From Elysia crispata (taxonomy: Eukaryota > Mollusca > Gastropoda > Plakobranchidae): a stretch of 64,000 nucleotides of DNA. Shown here piece by piece: positions 63,751 to 64,000 of the stretch (positions are counted from its first letter, which is position 1; each line of letters opens with the position of its first letter). The notes beneath the pieces are model-generated. The model saw nothing but the letters and a program-made list of their open reading frames with translations. It had not been told where the DNA came from and did not search any database. The DNA is taken from NCBI GenBank assembly GCA_033675545.1, contig JAWDGP010001105.1, positions 171,501 through 235,500 of the forward strand, read 5' to 3'. The translations under genes were made by a program, and so were the position numbers.

Positions 63751-64000
63751 CTGTCACTGCCAAAAAGGAAAAAAAAGACTTTATTTCAATACCATCTTTG
63801 ATTCTAAGATTGTCCTTAGCCTTTTTTTTTTCACTAATTACTTCTAATGATTGGCTAAATGTGTTTTTTTTATAAGAATGAAACTTACAACTGCAACATA
63901 TTTTAAAGAAGCCCACAGGTAGATTTGTAAGCTATTGGTATATAATTGGAAAGTTTCCTCTCTTTGCACAAAAATTTGATTTTCATTTTCAACTTATGGG

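Overview
The window looks like animal nuclear DNA, most likely from a mollusc and probably a gastropod. It is AT-rich and intron-rich, with GT-AG introns. It carries very many (GA/CT)n, (TA)n, (AAT)n and (GATA)n microsatellites, several minisatellites, tRNA-derived SINE remnants and decayed non-LTR retrotransposons. There are no bacterial or organellar features. The species assignment is inference from style and repeat content.

Layout. 1-469 (-): open end of an unrecognised acidic, Ser-rich protein. 1.36-2.59 kb: remnant of a LINE reverse-transcriptase C-terminus, blown up internally into a 70-bp minisatellite. 5.74-6.64 kb: a 47-bp minisatellite. 9.04-16.88 kb (+): nine 3'-terminal exons of a ceramide-kinase-like lipid kinase whose 5' exons I could not find. 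16.9-23.2 kb: AT-rich sequence without a recognisable gene. 23.19-24.26 kb: a large, nearly perfect inverted repeat (about 457-bp arms, 64-nt loop) that seems to sit inside a (CTGT)n tract; each arm has a hammerhead-ribozyme-like core. 25.0-26.6 kb (+): a fairly fresh 5'-truncated LINE with one frameshift, then a second decayed RT fragment. 26.6-31.7 kb: microsatellite-rich spacer.

31.72-38.51 kb (-): complete eight-exon ELOVL fatty-acid elongase (337 codons, HVYHH box). 43.73-57.02 kb (-): complete twelve-exon ARMH1 orthologue (405 codons, armadillo-like helical protein). 59.59-60.36 kb (+): TMEM69/DUF3429 membrane protein in a single coding exon, head-to-head with ARMH1. 63.70-63.75 kb (-): possible last coding exon of a gene lying beyond the right edge.

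The genes do not form a pathway. Two act in lipid metabolism: the elongase makes very-long-chain acyl-CoAs, and the kinase would phosphorylate ceramide or a related sphingolipid. ARMH1 and TMEM69 are poorly characterised. ELOVL1/7, ARMH1 and TMEM69 side by side resemble human 1p34 gene content (from memory), so this may be an old linkage. Gene models were assembled by eye from splice signals, reading-phase continuity and family resemblance; UTR limits and transcription starts are uncertain.
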